64,000 nucleotides of DNA from Ectopseudomonas composti (GTDB taxonomy: Bacteria; Pseudomonadota; Gammaproteobacteria; Pseudomonadales; Pseudomonadaceae). Below the pieces are notes generated by a model. That model did no database searches, was not told the origin of the DNA, and saw nothing but the letters and a program-made list of their open reading frames with translations. Numbering within the stretch: position 1 is the first letter of the stretch; each line of letters starts with the position of its first letter. Below, in pieces: positions 9,421 to 18,382 of this stretch. Where the stretch lies: assembly GCF_001567565.1 (NCBI RefSeq), contig NZ_LSSW01000030.1:207923-271922 (forward strand), written 5' to 3'. A program made the translations under genes and the position numbers.

Positions 9421-9786
9421 ATGTTCACGCCCGGCCATCTGCATCGCGACAACCTCGACCTTCCGGCCTCCCTGCGTCACGCACCGCCGTTCACGGTCGA
9501 TTTCTACTATGACGTGCGCCAGGACCCAGAGCGCGGCCCCATGCTGCACATGCGTCTTGCTGGCGACGTGGACGGCAAGCCATTCGCGGAAGAATTCGAG
9601 CTGTACCGCGATGTTGCCTACAACTTCGCCAGTGTCGCCACCCGCGTCGCCGCGCGTCACGGCCTGCCGATCAAGGCCAGCCCGGTGATGCGCAGTCACG
9701 AGGAGTACGACCGCATTTTCGCCGACATTCGCGCCAAACTGCATGCCAGGCCGGGCGAGCCGGTGAACCTGAATCACGTGCTCTGA
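9421..9786 (+). CDS. Conserved hypothetical protein (DUF5064-like)
   Basis: A 121-aa soluble protein starting 11 nt after arcC, so probably the last gene of the arc transcript. It has no signal peptide or membrane segment. The pattern MFTPGHLHRDNL, RQDPERGPMLHMRLAGDVDGKPF and VATRVAARHGLP resembles a small Pseudomonas family I remember as DUF5064, whose function is unknown. The family assignment is from memory and tentative; that it is a real gene is well supported by position, length and codon use. Confidence 0.7.
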   Translation: MFTPGHLHRDNLDLPASLRHAPPFTVDFYYDVRQDPERGPMLHMRLAGDVDGKPFAEEFELYRDVAYNFASVATRVAARHGLPIKASPVMRSHEEYDRIFADIRAKLHARPGEPVNLNHVL

Positions 9787-9978
9787 CACATCTGCATCCG
9801 AACAAACGCAGCGCCTGCAGAGGGCGCCGCGCGCATCGCTGAAGCCGCTCGACTACCGCCGTCAGCAGCGCTCGCAGAAGTGGCTGCACCTCAAGACGCC
9901 CGCCCAAGTGCCGATCTAGATCACATGGCGCGGCAGCTAGCTGCGCGCGCAGGACAGCACAAACCAAGGGATGTGGAC

Positions 9979-10935
9979 ATGACACACTTCAGCGTGGAAG
10001 GACTACTGGCATACCGCTCCTTCAAGGCGGGCTCGGCTAACGCCGTTATTCAACGCGACGCCGCTCCATCCAAGTCATCACCTGGCCCACAGGCCGTCGG
10101 TAGCGACACGGGCGTGAAGGTAACCCTCTCGCCCGCCGCCACGAAGATATCCTTGCTCCTGAAAAACGAGTCCGCGGGCAAGGCCAGCGCGGCGGTCGGC
10201 TTCGACGAGTTTGTGGAAAGCAACCACCAGCAGATCAAGGCACAGGGCAAGAATGCCGACTTCCTCAAGGAAGTTCCTCAGGATCCGAGCCCGGAACGAC
10301 AAGTCCTGGCCCAGCAAGCAGCCAACTACCTTCTCAGCCATCATTACGGTGAAGAGAAGCTGCATAGCAATCGCTCGGCGGAAAACCCATTCGCAGCACT
10401 GGATCGAGTGACGCTTTCAAAAATTTCCTTCGATGACTCAGGACTGTTTACTACAGCAGAGCGCCAGGTCGCGTTTCTGGAAATGACCAATCGAGATCTG
10501 GTGCATCGCAACGAAACATATGAGTTGAGTGAGACACTGCAAAGAACGGATGACTCCGCGCCCTGGTTCATGGTGACCAGTTATCTCAGAGATGCGCAGT
10601 TGCTCGGCAGCATGAGCGAAGGCGAGAAGGCCTGGCGAAACTGGCCACCCGCGACCGAGCTGGAGGCCTTTGCAGCGTCGATGCTACGCAACGACCCCAG
10701 CCGGGAGCCAACCCTGCCGGAGTATCAGAACCTGAATAACCAGGACAACCCCATCCTGGCCTACGTGGTTGGCAAGGATGGTTCAGGCAGTTGGCAGAAC
10801 CTCGCAGTCGAAGACCTGGCGTCGGACACCATGCCGCTCAAACTCATCCAATCCTTGATCGAAAAAAGCAAAACCAGCCAACCCGAGCATCCGTGGCTAT
10901 CGCTCTATCTCAGTATCGACAGTCTCAGCCGATAG
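9979..10935 (+). CDS. Hypothetical protein
   Basis: A 318-aa protein with no recognised domain. It begins MTHFSVEGLLAYRSFKAG, without a signal peptide, has a low-complexity Ser/Pro stretch near residues 25-45 and the segment VTLSPAATKISLLL. The rest is mixed helical sequence with several Asn and Trp. ATG 9979 is chosen because AAGGG lies 8 nt upstream; starts at 9880 and 9925 are possible. It is less GC-biased than arcC, and it converges on lpd, 11 nt away. I do not recognise a function. Confidence 0.65.
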   Translation: MTHFSVEGLLAYRSFKAGSANAVIQRDAAPSKSSPGPQAVGSDTGVKVTLSPAATKISLLLKNESAGKASAAVGFDEFVESNHQQIKAQGKNADFLKEVPQDPSPERQVLAQQAANYLLSHHYGEEKLHSNRSAENPFAALDRVTLSKISFDDSGLFTTAERQVAFLEMTNRDLVHRNETYELSETLQRTDDSAPWFMVTSYLRDAQLLGSMSEGEKAWRNWPPATELEAFAASMLRNDPSREPTLPEYQNLNNQDNPILAYVVGKDGSGSWQNLAVEDLASDTMPLKLIQSLIEKSKTSQPEHPWLSLYLSIDSLSR

Positions 10936-10946
10936 CCACGCACCTC

Positions 10947-12347
10947 TCAGGCCTGCATCGTCCAGCCATGCACGCCCATCGCCGCCTGACGCCCGGCTTC
11001 CGAACGAGTCGGGTGCGGGTGGCAGGTCAGCGCGATGTCCTCGGCCGAGGCTGAGAACTCCATGGCCACGCAGTACTCGCCGATCAGCTCGCCCACGCTC
11101 GGACCGATCATGTGCACGCCGAGAATCTGGTCGGTGTTGGCGTCGGCGAGAATTTTCACGAAGCCTTCGGTTTCGTGATTGATCTTCGCTCGACTGTTAG
11201 CGGTGAAGGGGAACTTGCCGACCTTGTAGGCGCGGCCCTCGGCCTTCAGCTCCTCCTCGCCCTTGCCGACGCTGGCCACTTCCGGACGGGTGTAGATCAC
11301 GCCGGGAATCACCCCATAGTTGACCTCTGCCGCATGCCCGGCGATGCGCTCGATGCAGGCCACGGCCTCGTCCTCGGCCTTGTGTGCGAGCATCGGGCCG
11401 GAGGTGACGTCGCCGATTACCCACATACCGGGTACGCCGCTCTGGTGTTTTTCGTTGCCGAGCATGCCGCGCTTGTCGGTGTTTAGGCCGACGCTGTCCA
11501 GCCCTAGTCCGTGGGTATAGGGGCGCCGCCCGATGGCCACCAGCACGTAGTCGGCGTCCAGGGTTTCAGCCGCGCCGCCGGCAGCTGGTTCCAGGCTCAG
11601 ACTGACGCCCGCCTCGCTGGTCTTGGCCCCCGTGACCTTGGTGCCCAGCTTGAAGCTCATGCCCTGCTTGCCGAGCGTGCGCTGCAGCGTCTTGGCGGTT
11701 TCGCCGTCCAGGCCGGGGCAGATGCGCTCGAGGTATTCCACCACGGTCACCTGGCTACCCAGGCGACGCCATACCGAGCCCAGCTCCAGGCCGATCACCC
11801 CGGCGCCGATTACCACCAGATGCTTGGGCACCTCCGGCAGTGACAGCGCGCCAGTGGAATCGAGGATGCGTACATTGTCGATAACCACGCCCGGCAACGG
11901 CGTCGGTTCGGAGCCGGTGGCAATGACGATGTTCTGCGTCTCCAGCAGGCGCTCGCCGCCTTCGCTCAGTTTGACCTGTACACGCCCGGGGCCGTCGATG
12001 CGCCCCCAGCCCTTGACCCATTCCACCTTGTTCTTGCGAAACAGGAATTCCACCCCCTTGGTCAGTGCGTCGACGCTATCGGCCTTCTGCTTCATCATCT
12101 GCGCCAGGTTGAGCGTCGGCGTGACCTCCACCCCCAGCGCACTCAGCTCTCCGCCGGCAGCCGCCTCGTAGAGTTCGGAGGCATGCAGCAGCGCCTTGGA
12201 TGGCATGCAGCCGACGTTCAGGCAGGTGCCACCGAGGGTTTCGCGCCCTTCCACACAGGCCACTTTCAGGCCCAACTGGCCGGCACGAATGGCGGCGTTG
12301 TAACCGCCGGGGCCGGCGCCGATGATGACCACGTCATAGCTGCTCAT
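10947..12347 (-). CDS. lpd: Dihydrolipoamide dehydrogenase (Lpd3-like)
   Basis: A FAD flavoprotein that reoxidises dihydrolipoyl groups of 2-oxoacid dehydrogenase or glycine cleavage complexes with NAD+. The 466-aa protein has the FAD Rossmann motif IIGAGPGGYNAAI (8-20), the redox disulfide Cys42-Cys47 in GGTCLNVGCMPSK, the NAD motif VIGAGVIGLELGS near 180, and the C-terminal active-site HPHPTRSE. It stands alone, without E1 or E2 genes, which fits an lpd3-type accessory copy (P. aeruginosa PA4829 from memory). The downstream MFS gene is on the same strand but 15 nt upstream in coordinate order, so the two may be cotranscribed. Confidence 0.9.
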   Translation of the reverse strand: MSSYDVVIIGAGPGGYNAAIRAGQLGLKVACVEGRETLGGTCLNVGCMPSKALLHASELYEAAAGGELSALGVEVTPTLNLAQMMKQKADSVDALTKGVEFLFRKNKVEWVKGWGRIDGPGRVQVKLSEGGERLLETQNIVIATGSEPTPLPGVVIDNVRILDSTGALSLPEVPKHLVVIGAGVIGLELGSVWRRLGSQVTVVEYLERICPGLDGETAKTLQRTLGKQGMSFKLGTKVTGAKTSEAGVSLSLEPAAGGAAETLDADYVLVAIGRRPYTHGLGLDSVGLNTDKRGMLGNEKHQSGVPGMWVIGDVTSGPMLAHKAEDEAVACIERIAGHAAEVNYGVIPGVIYTRPEVASVGKGEEELKAEGRAYKVGKFPFTANSRAKINHETEGFVKILADANTDQILGVHMIGPSVGELIGEYCVAMEFSASAEDIALTCHPHPTRSEAGRQAAMGVHGWTMQA

Positions 12348-12362
12348 TACTTTGTCCTCGGA

Positions 12363-13562
12363 TCAGGGGAGTTTGCCGAGCGCCGCAGTCGTGGCGACCG
12401 GGCGCAGGCGCAAGAAATGGAAGAACAGAAACGCCAGCACGGCGAACAGCGCGTTCAAGGCAACCATAGGCCAGGCCGAGCCATCCTGCAGGGCGCCCAG
12501 CAGCAGGCCAGCGACGGTGGCGCCGGCCATCTGCGAGAAGCCCATCAGCCCCGCCGCCAGCCCGGCGCACTGGGGGTTGGGAATCACCGCGCCAGCCACG
12601 GCGGCCGGCAGCAGCATGCCGCCGCCCAACGTCACCAGCACCTGCGGCAGTGACAGCCCCAGCAGCGACAGGCCGAACAGCAGATAGACCACCAGGGTCA
12701 GCAGCGACCCGGCCAGCACCAGCGCCACACCGATACCCACTACCCGTTGCGGCCCCAGGCGCTGCACATTGCGCAGGGTGAACACTGCACCACCGAGCAG
12801 GCCGGAAACGATCAGAGCGAAGGTCAGGCCATACTGCGCGGCGCTGAGGCCCAGCAAACCGATGTACACCGACGACGAGCCGGCTACCACAACGAACATC
12901 GCGCCATAGGTGCAGGCGATGGTCAGCGCCAGCGCGCGGCAACTGGGCCAAACCTGCAGGTAGCTGGCCAGCAAGCCCTTGAGCCGGCCGGCCTGTGGAT
13001 CACGCTGCAGATGCGTCTCGCGGTAGCTGCCGAGCACCGACAGCAAGGCCAGGCTGCCCAGCACCAGGGTCGCCAGCAGCGGTGCGCGCCAGCCGCCGTA
13101 TTGGGTCAGCAGGCCACCGACCACCGGTGACAAGACGATGGCGGCGAACATGCCCAGCACCGCCAGTGCCAGCGCCGGCCCCGCACGCTCCTGCCACACA
13201 TCGCGGACGATGGCCCGCGCCAGCACCAGCGCCGCACAAGCGCCCAAGCCCTGCAGCACGCGCAGACCGATCAGCACCTCGATGTTCGGCGCCAGCAGCA
13301 TACCCAGGGTCGCCAGCAGGTAGAGGCTCAAGCCGGCGAGCAATACCGGCCGGCGCCCCAGGCGATCCGACAGCGGCCCGAGCAGCAGCTGGCCAAGGCC
13401 AAAGGCGCCGACGAACAGCGACAGCGCCAGCAGGCTGCTACCCGGCTTGGCATTCAAACCACGCTCCAGCTCGCCCAGCGCAGGAATGAGCAACTGGGTG
13501 GAGGTTTCCCCCAGCGCAGTGAGCAGCATCAGGATGATCAGCAGAACTCGGGAAGGTGGCAT
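12363..13562 (-). CDS. Bcr/CflA-like MFS drug efflux transporter
   Basis: A 399-aa inner-membrane exporter with about 12 hydrophobic segments and the motif-A loop GPLSDRLGRRPVLLAG between segments 2 and 3, typical of the Bcr/CflA drug:H+ antiporter group (12 TM). It starts at MPPSRVLLIILML; an upstream in-frame extension runs through the operator region and is rejected. It diverges from the thioesterase gene across a 95-bp region carrying two operator-like motifs, and its stop lies 15 nt before lpd. Regulation by the TetR protein at 14257 is likely; the substrate is unknown. Confidence 0.85.
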   Translation of the reverse strand: MPPSRVLLIILMLLTALGETSTQLLIPALGELERGLNAKPGSSLLALSLFVGAFGLGQLLLGPLSDRLGRRPVLLAGLSLYLLATLGMLLAPNIEVLIGLRVLQGLGACAALVLARAIVRDVWQERAGPALALAVLGMFAAIVLSPVVGGLLTQYGGWRAPLLATLVLGSLALLSVLGSYRETHLQRDPQAGRLKGLLASYLQVWPSCRALALTIACTYGAMFVVVAGSSSVYIGLLGLSAAQYGLTFALIVSGLLGGAVFTLRNVQRLGPQRVVGIGVALVLAGSLLTLVVYLLFGLSLLGLSLPQVLVTLGGGMLLPAAVAGAVIPNPQCAGLAAGLMGFSQMAGATVAGLLLGALQDGSAWPMVALNALFAVLAFLFFHFLRLRPVATTAALGKLP

Positions 13563-13600
13563 GACAAGGCTCCGATGGGCAGCGACTGGCGGCCATTTAT

Positions 13601-13640
13601 ATTTCGACCATAATATGAAACATTGAATGTCGTCCATCAT
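13601..13640. promoter_or_regulatory. Pair of TetR-operator-like motifs between MFS and thioesterase genes
   Basis: ATTTCGACCATAAT (13601-13614) and ATGTCGTCCATCAT (13627-13640) lie 26 bp apart in the divergent promoter region. The same 14-mer, with 1-3 mismatches and 25-bp spacing, occurs upstream of the SDR gene at 15689-15727. The first copy has ATATT/AATAT flanking symmetry. The nearby TetR gene is the obvious candidate regulator. Confidence 0.5.
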
Positions 13641-13657
13641 ATTTATCTGGAGCCTGT

Positions 13658-14227
13658 ATGACCGCCCTATCCCGAGATGCCCTCCTCGCCGCCTGGATCG
13701 CCGAAGAGCAGGCTGTGCGCAGCCAGCTGGCCGCGCCCGGCACCCTCAGCCTGGCGGAAGTCGCCGCCATGACGCCGATGGATTTCTTCGACGGCATCGG
13801 CCGTGGCGAGCTGCCGTCGCCACCGATCAACGCCGTGCTCGACTTCACCCCGGTGCAGTGGGCCAGCGGCCTGTTCGTCTTCCAGGGCATGCCCGACCAG
13901 CGCCACTACAATCCGCTGGGCAGCGTACACGGAGGCTACATCGCCACCCTGCTCGACTCCTGCATGGGCTGCGCCGTGCACACCCTGCTCAAACCGGGCC
14001 AGGGCTACACCACCGCCGACTTGCGAGTGAGCTACATCCGCGCCCTGCGCAGCGAGGCCGGCCCGGTGCGCGCCGAGGGCCGCATCATCCACCTCGGCCG
14101 CTCCACCGCACTGGCCGAAGGCCGTCTGTATGACGTCGACGAACGCCTGTACGCCGTCGCCTCCACCACTTGCCTGATTCTCGATATGAATGCGCCGCGC
14201 CAGAACAACGACGCGGGTGTAAGATGA
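13658..14227 (+). CDS. PaaI-family hotdog thioesterase
   Basis: A 189-aa protein with a hotdog fold in its second half: GSVHGGYIATLLDSCMGCAV is the active-site helix, and GQGYTTADLRVSYIRAL is the following strand region of PaaI-type acyl-CoA thioesterases. It probably hydrolyses an aromatic or short acyl-CoA. The start ATG 13658 faces the operator pair. It lies 29 nt upstream of the TetR gene and is probably cotranscribed with it. Confidence 0.85.
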   Translation: MTALSRDALLAAWIAEEQAVRSQLAAPGTLSLAEVAAMTPMDFFDGIGRGELPSPPINAVLDFTPVQWASGLFVFQGMPDQRHYNPLGSVHGGYIATLLDSCMGCAVHTLLKPGQGYTTADLRVSYIRALRSEAGPVRAEGRIIHLGRSTALAEGRLYDVDERLYAVASTTCLILDMNAPRQNNDAGVR

Positions 14228-14256
14228 CAGGCAACATTTGATAGACGAGGCCCGCC

Positions 14257-14823
14257 ATGCGCTATTCGGAAGATCACAAGGCCAAGACCCATCAACGCAT
14301 CATCGAGGAAGCGGCACTGCGCTTTCGCCGCGACGGCGTTGGGGCCACGGGCTTGCAGCCACTGATGAAGGCGCTGGGCCTGACCCATGGCGGTTTCTAC
14401 GCTCACTTCAAGTCCAAGGATGACCTGGTGGAAACGGCGCTGCAGCACGCCGTGCAGACCCTGGAAAGCAGCACGGCCGAAGTGCTGCACAGCGCCGAGT
14501 CGCCCTTGCCGCTGTTCATCCAGCGCTACCTGTCCGACCTGCACCGTGACAATCCCGGCGCCGGCTGCCCATTACCGACCATGTCTGCCGAACTGGGCCA
14601 GCGCGGTGAACCGAGCGCCACCACCGATGCGATGGTGCGCAATCGCCTGGCACTGATCGAGCAGAACCTGGAAGGTGAAAACGCGGAGGACGAAAGCGTA
14701 CTGATGCTCTCGGCCATGATCGGCGCACTGCTGCTGTCGCGTAGCGTCAAGGACCCGGAGCTGTCCGACCGCCTGCTGCATACGACCCGCCGCCTGTTGA
14801 TCGAAAAGACGCAAGACCAGTAA
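14257..14823 (+). CDS. TetR/AcrR-family transcriptional regulator
   Basis: A 188-aa one-component regulator. Residues 8-55 form the TetR helix-turn-helix (KTHQRIIEEAALRFRRDG, then GLTHGGFYAHFKSKDDLVE); the C-terminal helices bind a ligand. The GFYAHFKSK signature is typical. It lies inside a four-gene group (MFS, thioesterase, TetR, SDR) whose promoters share a 14-mer motif, so it probably represses all of them, including itself through the thioesterase promoter. The ligand is unknown. Confidence 0.9.
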   Translation: MRYSEDHKAKTHQRIIEEAALRFRRDGVGATGLQPLMKALGLTHGGFYAHFKSKDDLVETALQHAVQTLESSTAEVLHSAESPLPLFIQRYLSDLHRDNPGAGCPLPTMSAELGQRGEPSATTDAMVRNRLALIEQNLEGENAEDESVLMLSAMIGALLLSRSVKDPELSDRLLHTTRRLLIEKTQDQ

Positions 14824-14840
14824 CGGCCTTGCGCCTGGCA

Positions 14841-15635
14841 TCACTTGTAGCGCGCTGCGGCCTTGTCGTGAGACAGGTTCGGCCCCAGCGCCGCACGTGC
14901 CTTGACGAAGGCATCCCAGTCGGCGGCGTCGGGTAACGAGGGAATGGTCACCAACTCCTGCTGATCGAAACCAGCCAGCGCGGCATCGACCATCTCACCC
15001 ACTTCCATGATCATCGACGGCGGCAGCGCCGAAGCGTCGGTGCCGCTGCGCTGCCAGATTTCGGTGCGGGTCACGCCCGGCATCACGGCCTGTAGTTGCA
15101 CACCCGAACCCCGCAGCTCGCCAGCCAGGGTCTGGGTCAAACTCAGCACATAAGCTTTGGTCGCGCTGTAAATGGCATTGAACATTTCCGGCGCCAGTGC
15201 CACCACCGAGCCGAGGTTGATGATTCCGCCGCGGCCGACTGCGGAGAAGTTGGCCGCGGCCGCCGCTGCCAGACGGGTCAGCGCCACGACGTTGAGCTGG
15301 ATCATGCTCTCGGCCTGCTCCAGATCAGCGGACGCCAACGGACCATTCATGGCAACGCCCGCGTTATTGACCAGCAGCGCGAGGGACGCATCCTCCCGCA
15401 GGCGCTTTTCCACCTTGAGCACATCGGCCTTGCTGGTGAGATCCGCCGGCATCACTTCGACCGCAACGCCGTACTCCGCGCCCAGACGCTTGGCCAGTGT
15501 ATCCAGGCGCTGGGCATCACGCGCGACCAGCAGCAAGTCGTAGCCGCGCCGTGCCAGGCGTTCGGCATAAGTGGCGCCAATGCCGGACGAGGCACCAGTG
15601 ATCAGAGCGGTTCCGGGGGTATCTTGGGCAGTCAT
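14841..15635 (-). CDS. Short-chain dehydrogenase/reductase
   Basis: A 264-aa NAD(P)-dependent oxidoreductase of the classical SDR family: TALITGASSGIGATYAERLA (nucleotide loop), NNAGVAM, and the catalytic YSATKAY. Its stop is 17 nt from the convergent TetR gene. Two tandem operator-like motifs lie upstream, which suggests control by that TetR protein. The substrate cannot be told from the sequence. Confidence 0.9.
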   Translation of the reverse strand: MTAQDTPGTALITGASSGIGATYAERLARRGYDLLLVARDAQRLDTLAKRLGAEYGVAVEVMPADLTSKADVLKVEKRLREDASLALLVNNAGVAMNGPLASADLEQAESMIQLNVVALTRLAAAAAANFSAVGRGGIINLGSVVALAPEMFNAIYSATKAYVLSLTQTLAGELRGSGVQLQAVMPGVTRTEIWQRSGTDASALPPSMIMEVGEMVDAALAGFDQQELVTIPSLPDAADWDAFVKARAALGPNLSHDKAAARYK

Positions 15636-15688
15636 GATGAGTCTCCAGGGTGGTGTGGTGAGTGAGAGGGCATCCTCCCACCAATAGA

Positions 15689-15727
15689 ATTACAGCCATA
15701 ATTTAATATTTATATTACGACCATAAT
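15689..15727. promoter_or_regulatory. Tandem TetR-operator-like motifs upstream of the SDR gene
   Basis: ATTACAGCCATAAT (15689-15702) and ATTACGACCATAAT (15714-15727) are 25 bp apart. The second matches the motif at 13601 in 13 of 14 positions. The rest of the 429-bp gap to the porin gene (15728-16064) is AT-richer and holds no gene that I can support. Confidence 0.5.
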
Positions 15728-16064
15728 CAAACTAATCAAGCACACCCCTGAGAAAGCGCTGCAGCCGCCGCCAAACGGTTGCGCACCAAGTTATGGCTTT
15801 TTTGTCCTATCGGTCAGAAAACAGTGCACCCGATACAACGAAACGATCCTGAAAATCTGTTTATACGATTGATTTGCAAGGGATATGCGCAATCACGAAA
15901 ATTGGCGCCGTTCTTGCTCTAGCAGCACCAGCCTGACCAGGCGGACAGGTTTAAAACCGACGCGAGCGCTGCTCAACGTCGCTCAGCAGCGACCCGAAAA
16001 GTGTCCGCCAGAGATCCCAGGCCAAAAAAATCATAACGACACGTCTTAACCACCAGGAGCTTTC

Positions 16065-16871
16065 ATGAATCGCACACTTTCTTCGCTGGCGCTGGCCGGC
16101 GGTCTGCTGGCGGGCGGCCAGGCCATCGCCGGTGACCTGCTGCAGTGGCAGAACAACAGCCTGACCTATCTCTACGGCCAGGACTTCAAGATCGACCCGG
16201 AAATCCAGCAGACCATCACCTTCGAGCACGCCAGCGGCTGGAGCTTCGGCGACCTGTTCTTCTTCACCGATTTCATCAAATACAACACTGACGCCACCAA
16301 TGGCGCAGGTGACGGCCATACCTTCTACGGCGAGTTCAGCCCACGCTTCTCGCTGGGCAAGATCACCGGTGCCGACCTCTCCTTTGGCCCGATCAAGGAC
16401 GTGCTGATCTCGACCACCTACGAGTTCGGCGAAGATGACGTCGAGTCCTACCTGATCGGCCCGGCAGTCGACCTGGACATCCCCGGTTTCGATTACTTCC
16501 AGCTCAACACCTACCTGCGCACCACTGACGGCAGCCGCGCCGGCAGCAATGTCTGGCAGATCACCCCGGTGTGGAGCTACACCATCGCAGTGGGCGAATC
16601 GGACATTCTCATCGACGGTTTCATGGACTGGGTGGTGGACAACGACAGCAACCGCCATGGCGACTACCACGCCAACCTGCACTTCAACCCGCAGATCAAG
16701 TACGACCTGGGCAAGGCGCTGAAGTGGGGCGAGAAACAGCTGTACGTGGGCATCGAGTACGACTACTGGAAGAACAAGTACGGCATCAAGGATGGTGGCT
16801 TCGTCAGCGAGAACTTCGTGGGCTCGACCGACCAGAACACCGCCAGCCTGCTGGTCAAAGCGCACTTCTAA
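16065..16871 (+). CDS. Outer membrane channel, Tsx/OmpK nucleoside-porin family
   Basis: A 268-aa outer membrane beta-barrel with a signal peptide (MNRTLSSLALAGGLLAGGQAIA, cleavage near residue 22) and a C-terminal Phe (SLLVKAHF) typical of BAM substrates. Alternating Trp/Tyr-rich strands (LLQWQNNSLTYLYGQDF, SGWSFGDLFFFTDF, KQLYVGIEYDYWKNKYGI) fit the nucleoside-specific Tsx/OmpK family. AGGAGC precedes the start. It is monocistronic by context. Substrate specificity for nucleosides is from the family, not shown. Confidence 0.75.
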   Translation: MNRTLSSLALAGGLLAGGQAIAGDLLQWQNNSLTYLYGQDFKIDPEIQQTITFEHASGWSFGDLFFFTDFIKYNTDATNGAGDGHTFYGEFSPRFSLGKITGADLSFGPIKDVLISTTYEFGEDDVESYLIGPAVDLDIPGFDYFQLNTYLRTTDGSRAGSNVWQITPVWSYTIAVGESDILIDGFMDWVVDNDSNRHGDYHANLHFNPQIKYDLGKALKWGEKQLYVGIEYDYWKNKYGIKDGGFVSENFVGSTDQNTASLLVKAHF

Positions 16872-16991
16872 CGGTAATCCCCCGCCCGAATGGCCAAGGT
16901 CGCAGCCACTTGCGACCTTCTGCCAATGCCATCGCCCAGCCTGACGTGGTTAGCTGCCAGGCATCACCAGACCTTCAGCCAAGGATGGACG

Positions 16992-17837
16992 ATGCCACCG
17001 CGTATCCTGCTGCTAACCTGCCTTGCCATGCTGGCCTTCGCCGGCAACTCGCTGCTGTGCCGCCTGGCGCTGCGTGAAACCGATATCGATGCGGCCAGCT
17101 TCACCGCCATCCGCCTGCTTGCCGGCGCGCTGACGCTCTGGCTGTTGCTCAAGCTGAGGCAGACTAGGCAACCCATCGCCGGCAACTGGCCTGGGGCACT
17201 GGCGCTGTTCACCTATGCCGCAGCTTTTTCCTTCGCCTATCTGCAGCTGGATACCGGCATCGGCGCCCTGCTGCTGTTCGGTGCGGTGCAGTTGAGCATG
17301 CTGCTCTGGGGCTTGCTGCGCGGCGAACGCCTGGGCCTGGTCGCCAGCCTCGGTACGGCGCTGGCCACGGCCGGCCTGCTGGCGCTGCTGCTGCCCGGCG
17401 CCAGCGCACCACCGTTGCTGGCGACCTTGCTGATGCTGCTGGCCGGTATCGCCTGGGGCGCGTACTCGTTGCTCGGGCGCGGCCAGGGTGATCCGTTGGC
17501 CGTGACCGCCGGCAACTTTCTGCGAGCGGCTCCCCTCGCCGTGCTGTTGGCGTTGGTGCTGTTGCCTCAGCTCGACTGGGACGGCCCTGGCCTCTTCTAT
17601 GCCGTGCTGTCCGGCGCGCTGACCTCGGGCGTCGGCTACGCCATCTGGTACAGCGCCCTGCCCGGCCTGCGCGCCAGCCAGGCGGCCACGGTGCAGTTGA
17701 GCGTACCGATTCTCGCCGCGCTCGGTGGCAGCCTGCTGCTCAACGAAGCGCTGTCCCTGCGCCTGACCTTGAGCGCCGTTGCCGTGCTCGGCGGCATCGC
17801 ACTGGTACTGGGCGCAAGACAACGCGCCGGGAGCTAA
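16992..17837 (+). CDS. EamA-family (DMT) transporter
   Basis: A 281-aa inner-membrane protein with ten hydrophobic segments in two EamA repeats, the usual drug/metabolite exporter architecture. It begins MPPRILLLTCLAMLAFAGNS; AAGGA lies upstream of ATG 16992. A longer in-frame start at 16926 is possible. The GRGQGDPLAVTAGN loop separates the two halves. The substrate is unknown; relatives export amino acids or metabolites. Confidence 0.85.
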   Translation: MPPRILLLTCLAMLAFAGNSLLCRLALRETDIDAASFTAIRLLAGALTLWLLLKLRQTRQPIAGNWPGALALFTYAAAFSFAYLQLDTGIGALLLFGAVQLSMLLWGLLRGERLGLVASLGTALATAGLLALLLPGASAPPLLATLLMLLAGIAWGAYSLLGRGQGDPLAVTAGNFLRAAPLAVLLALVLLPQLDWDGPGLFYAVLSGALTSGVGYAIWYSALPGLRASQAATVQLSVPILAALGGSLLLNEALSLRLTLSAVAVLGGIALVLGARQRAGS

Positions 17838-17891
17838 TGGCGCACACAGCTGTCTTCTATCCTGCCCCCATAACGTCCAGGGAAGATTGTC

Positions 17892-18365
17892 ATGCCTCGT
17901 CTGCTTCGTCTTTGCTTGATCAGCATGTTCGCGGCCACCCTGGGTGCCTGCGCCAGCCTGGGTAATCGTGATCCGCTACGGGTCGATCTGGTTGACCTGG
18001 AACCCTTGCCCGGCCAGGGGCTGGAAGTGCGTTTCGCAGTCAAGTTGCGGGTGCAGAACCCCAATGACAGCGCGGTAAGCTTCAACGGCATGGCGTTGGA
18101 TCTGGACGTCAACGGCCAGCCGCTGGCCAGTGGCGTCAGCGACCAGAGCGGCAGCGTGCCACGCTTCGGTGAAACGGTATTGAGCGTGCCGGTAAGCATT
18201 TCGGCGTTTTCAGTGATGCGGCAGGCCTGGGGCGTGGCCGGCTATCAACCCGGCCAGGAGGTGCCCTACGTGCTGCGCGGCAAACTGGCCGATGGCCTGT
18301 TTGGTACGCGCCGCTTCAAAGACAGTGGCACCCTGAACTGGCCGCAACCGCCGAGCCCCTACTGA
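17892..18365 (+). CDS. LEA type 2 (WHy-domain) lipoprotein
   Basis: A 157-aa lipoprotein with a signal peptide and lipobox LGAC (Cys20). The rest is a single LEA14/WHy beta-sandwich domain (VDLEPLPGQGLEVRFAVKL, RVQNPNDSAVSFNGMALDLD). Such proteins occur in many pseudomonads and are linked with desiccation or envelope stress by analogy with plant LEA14 proteins. AGGGAAGA precedes the start. The role is inferred. Confidence 0.8.
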   Translation: MPRLLRLCLISMFAATLGACASLGNRDPLRVDLVDLEPLPGQGLEVRFAVKLRVQNPNDSAVSFNGMALDLDVNGQPLASGVSDQSGSVPRFGETVLSVPVSISAFSVMRQAWGVAGYQPGQEVPYVLRGKLADGLFGTRRFKDSGTLNWPQPPSPY

Positions 18366-18382
18366 CGCAGGGGCTGGCAGGT

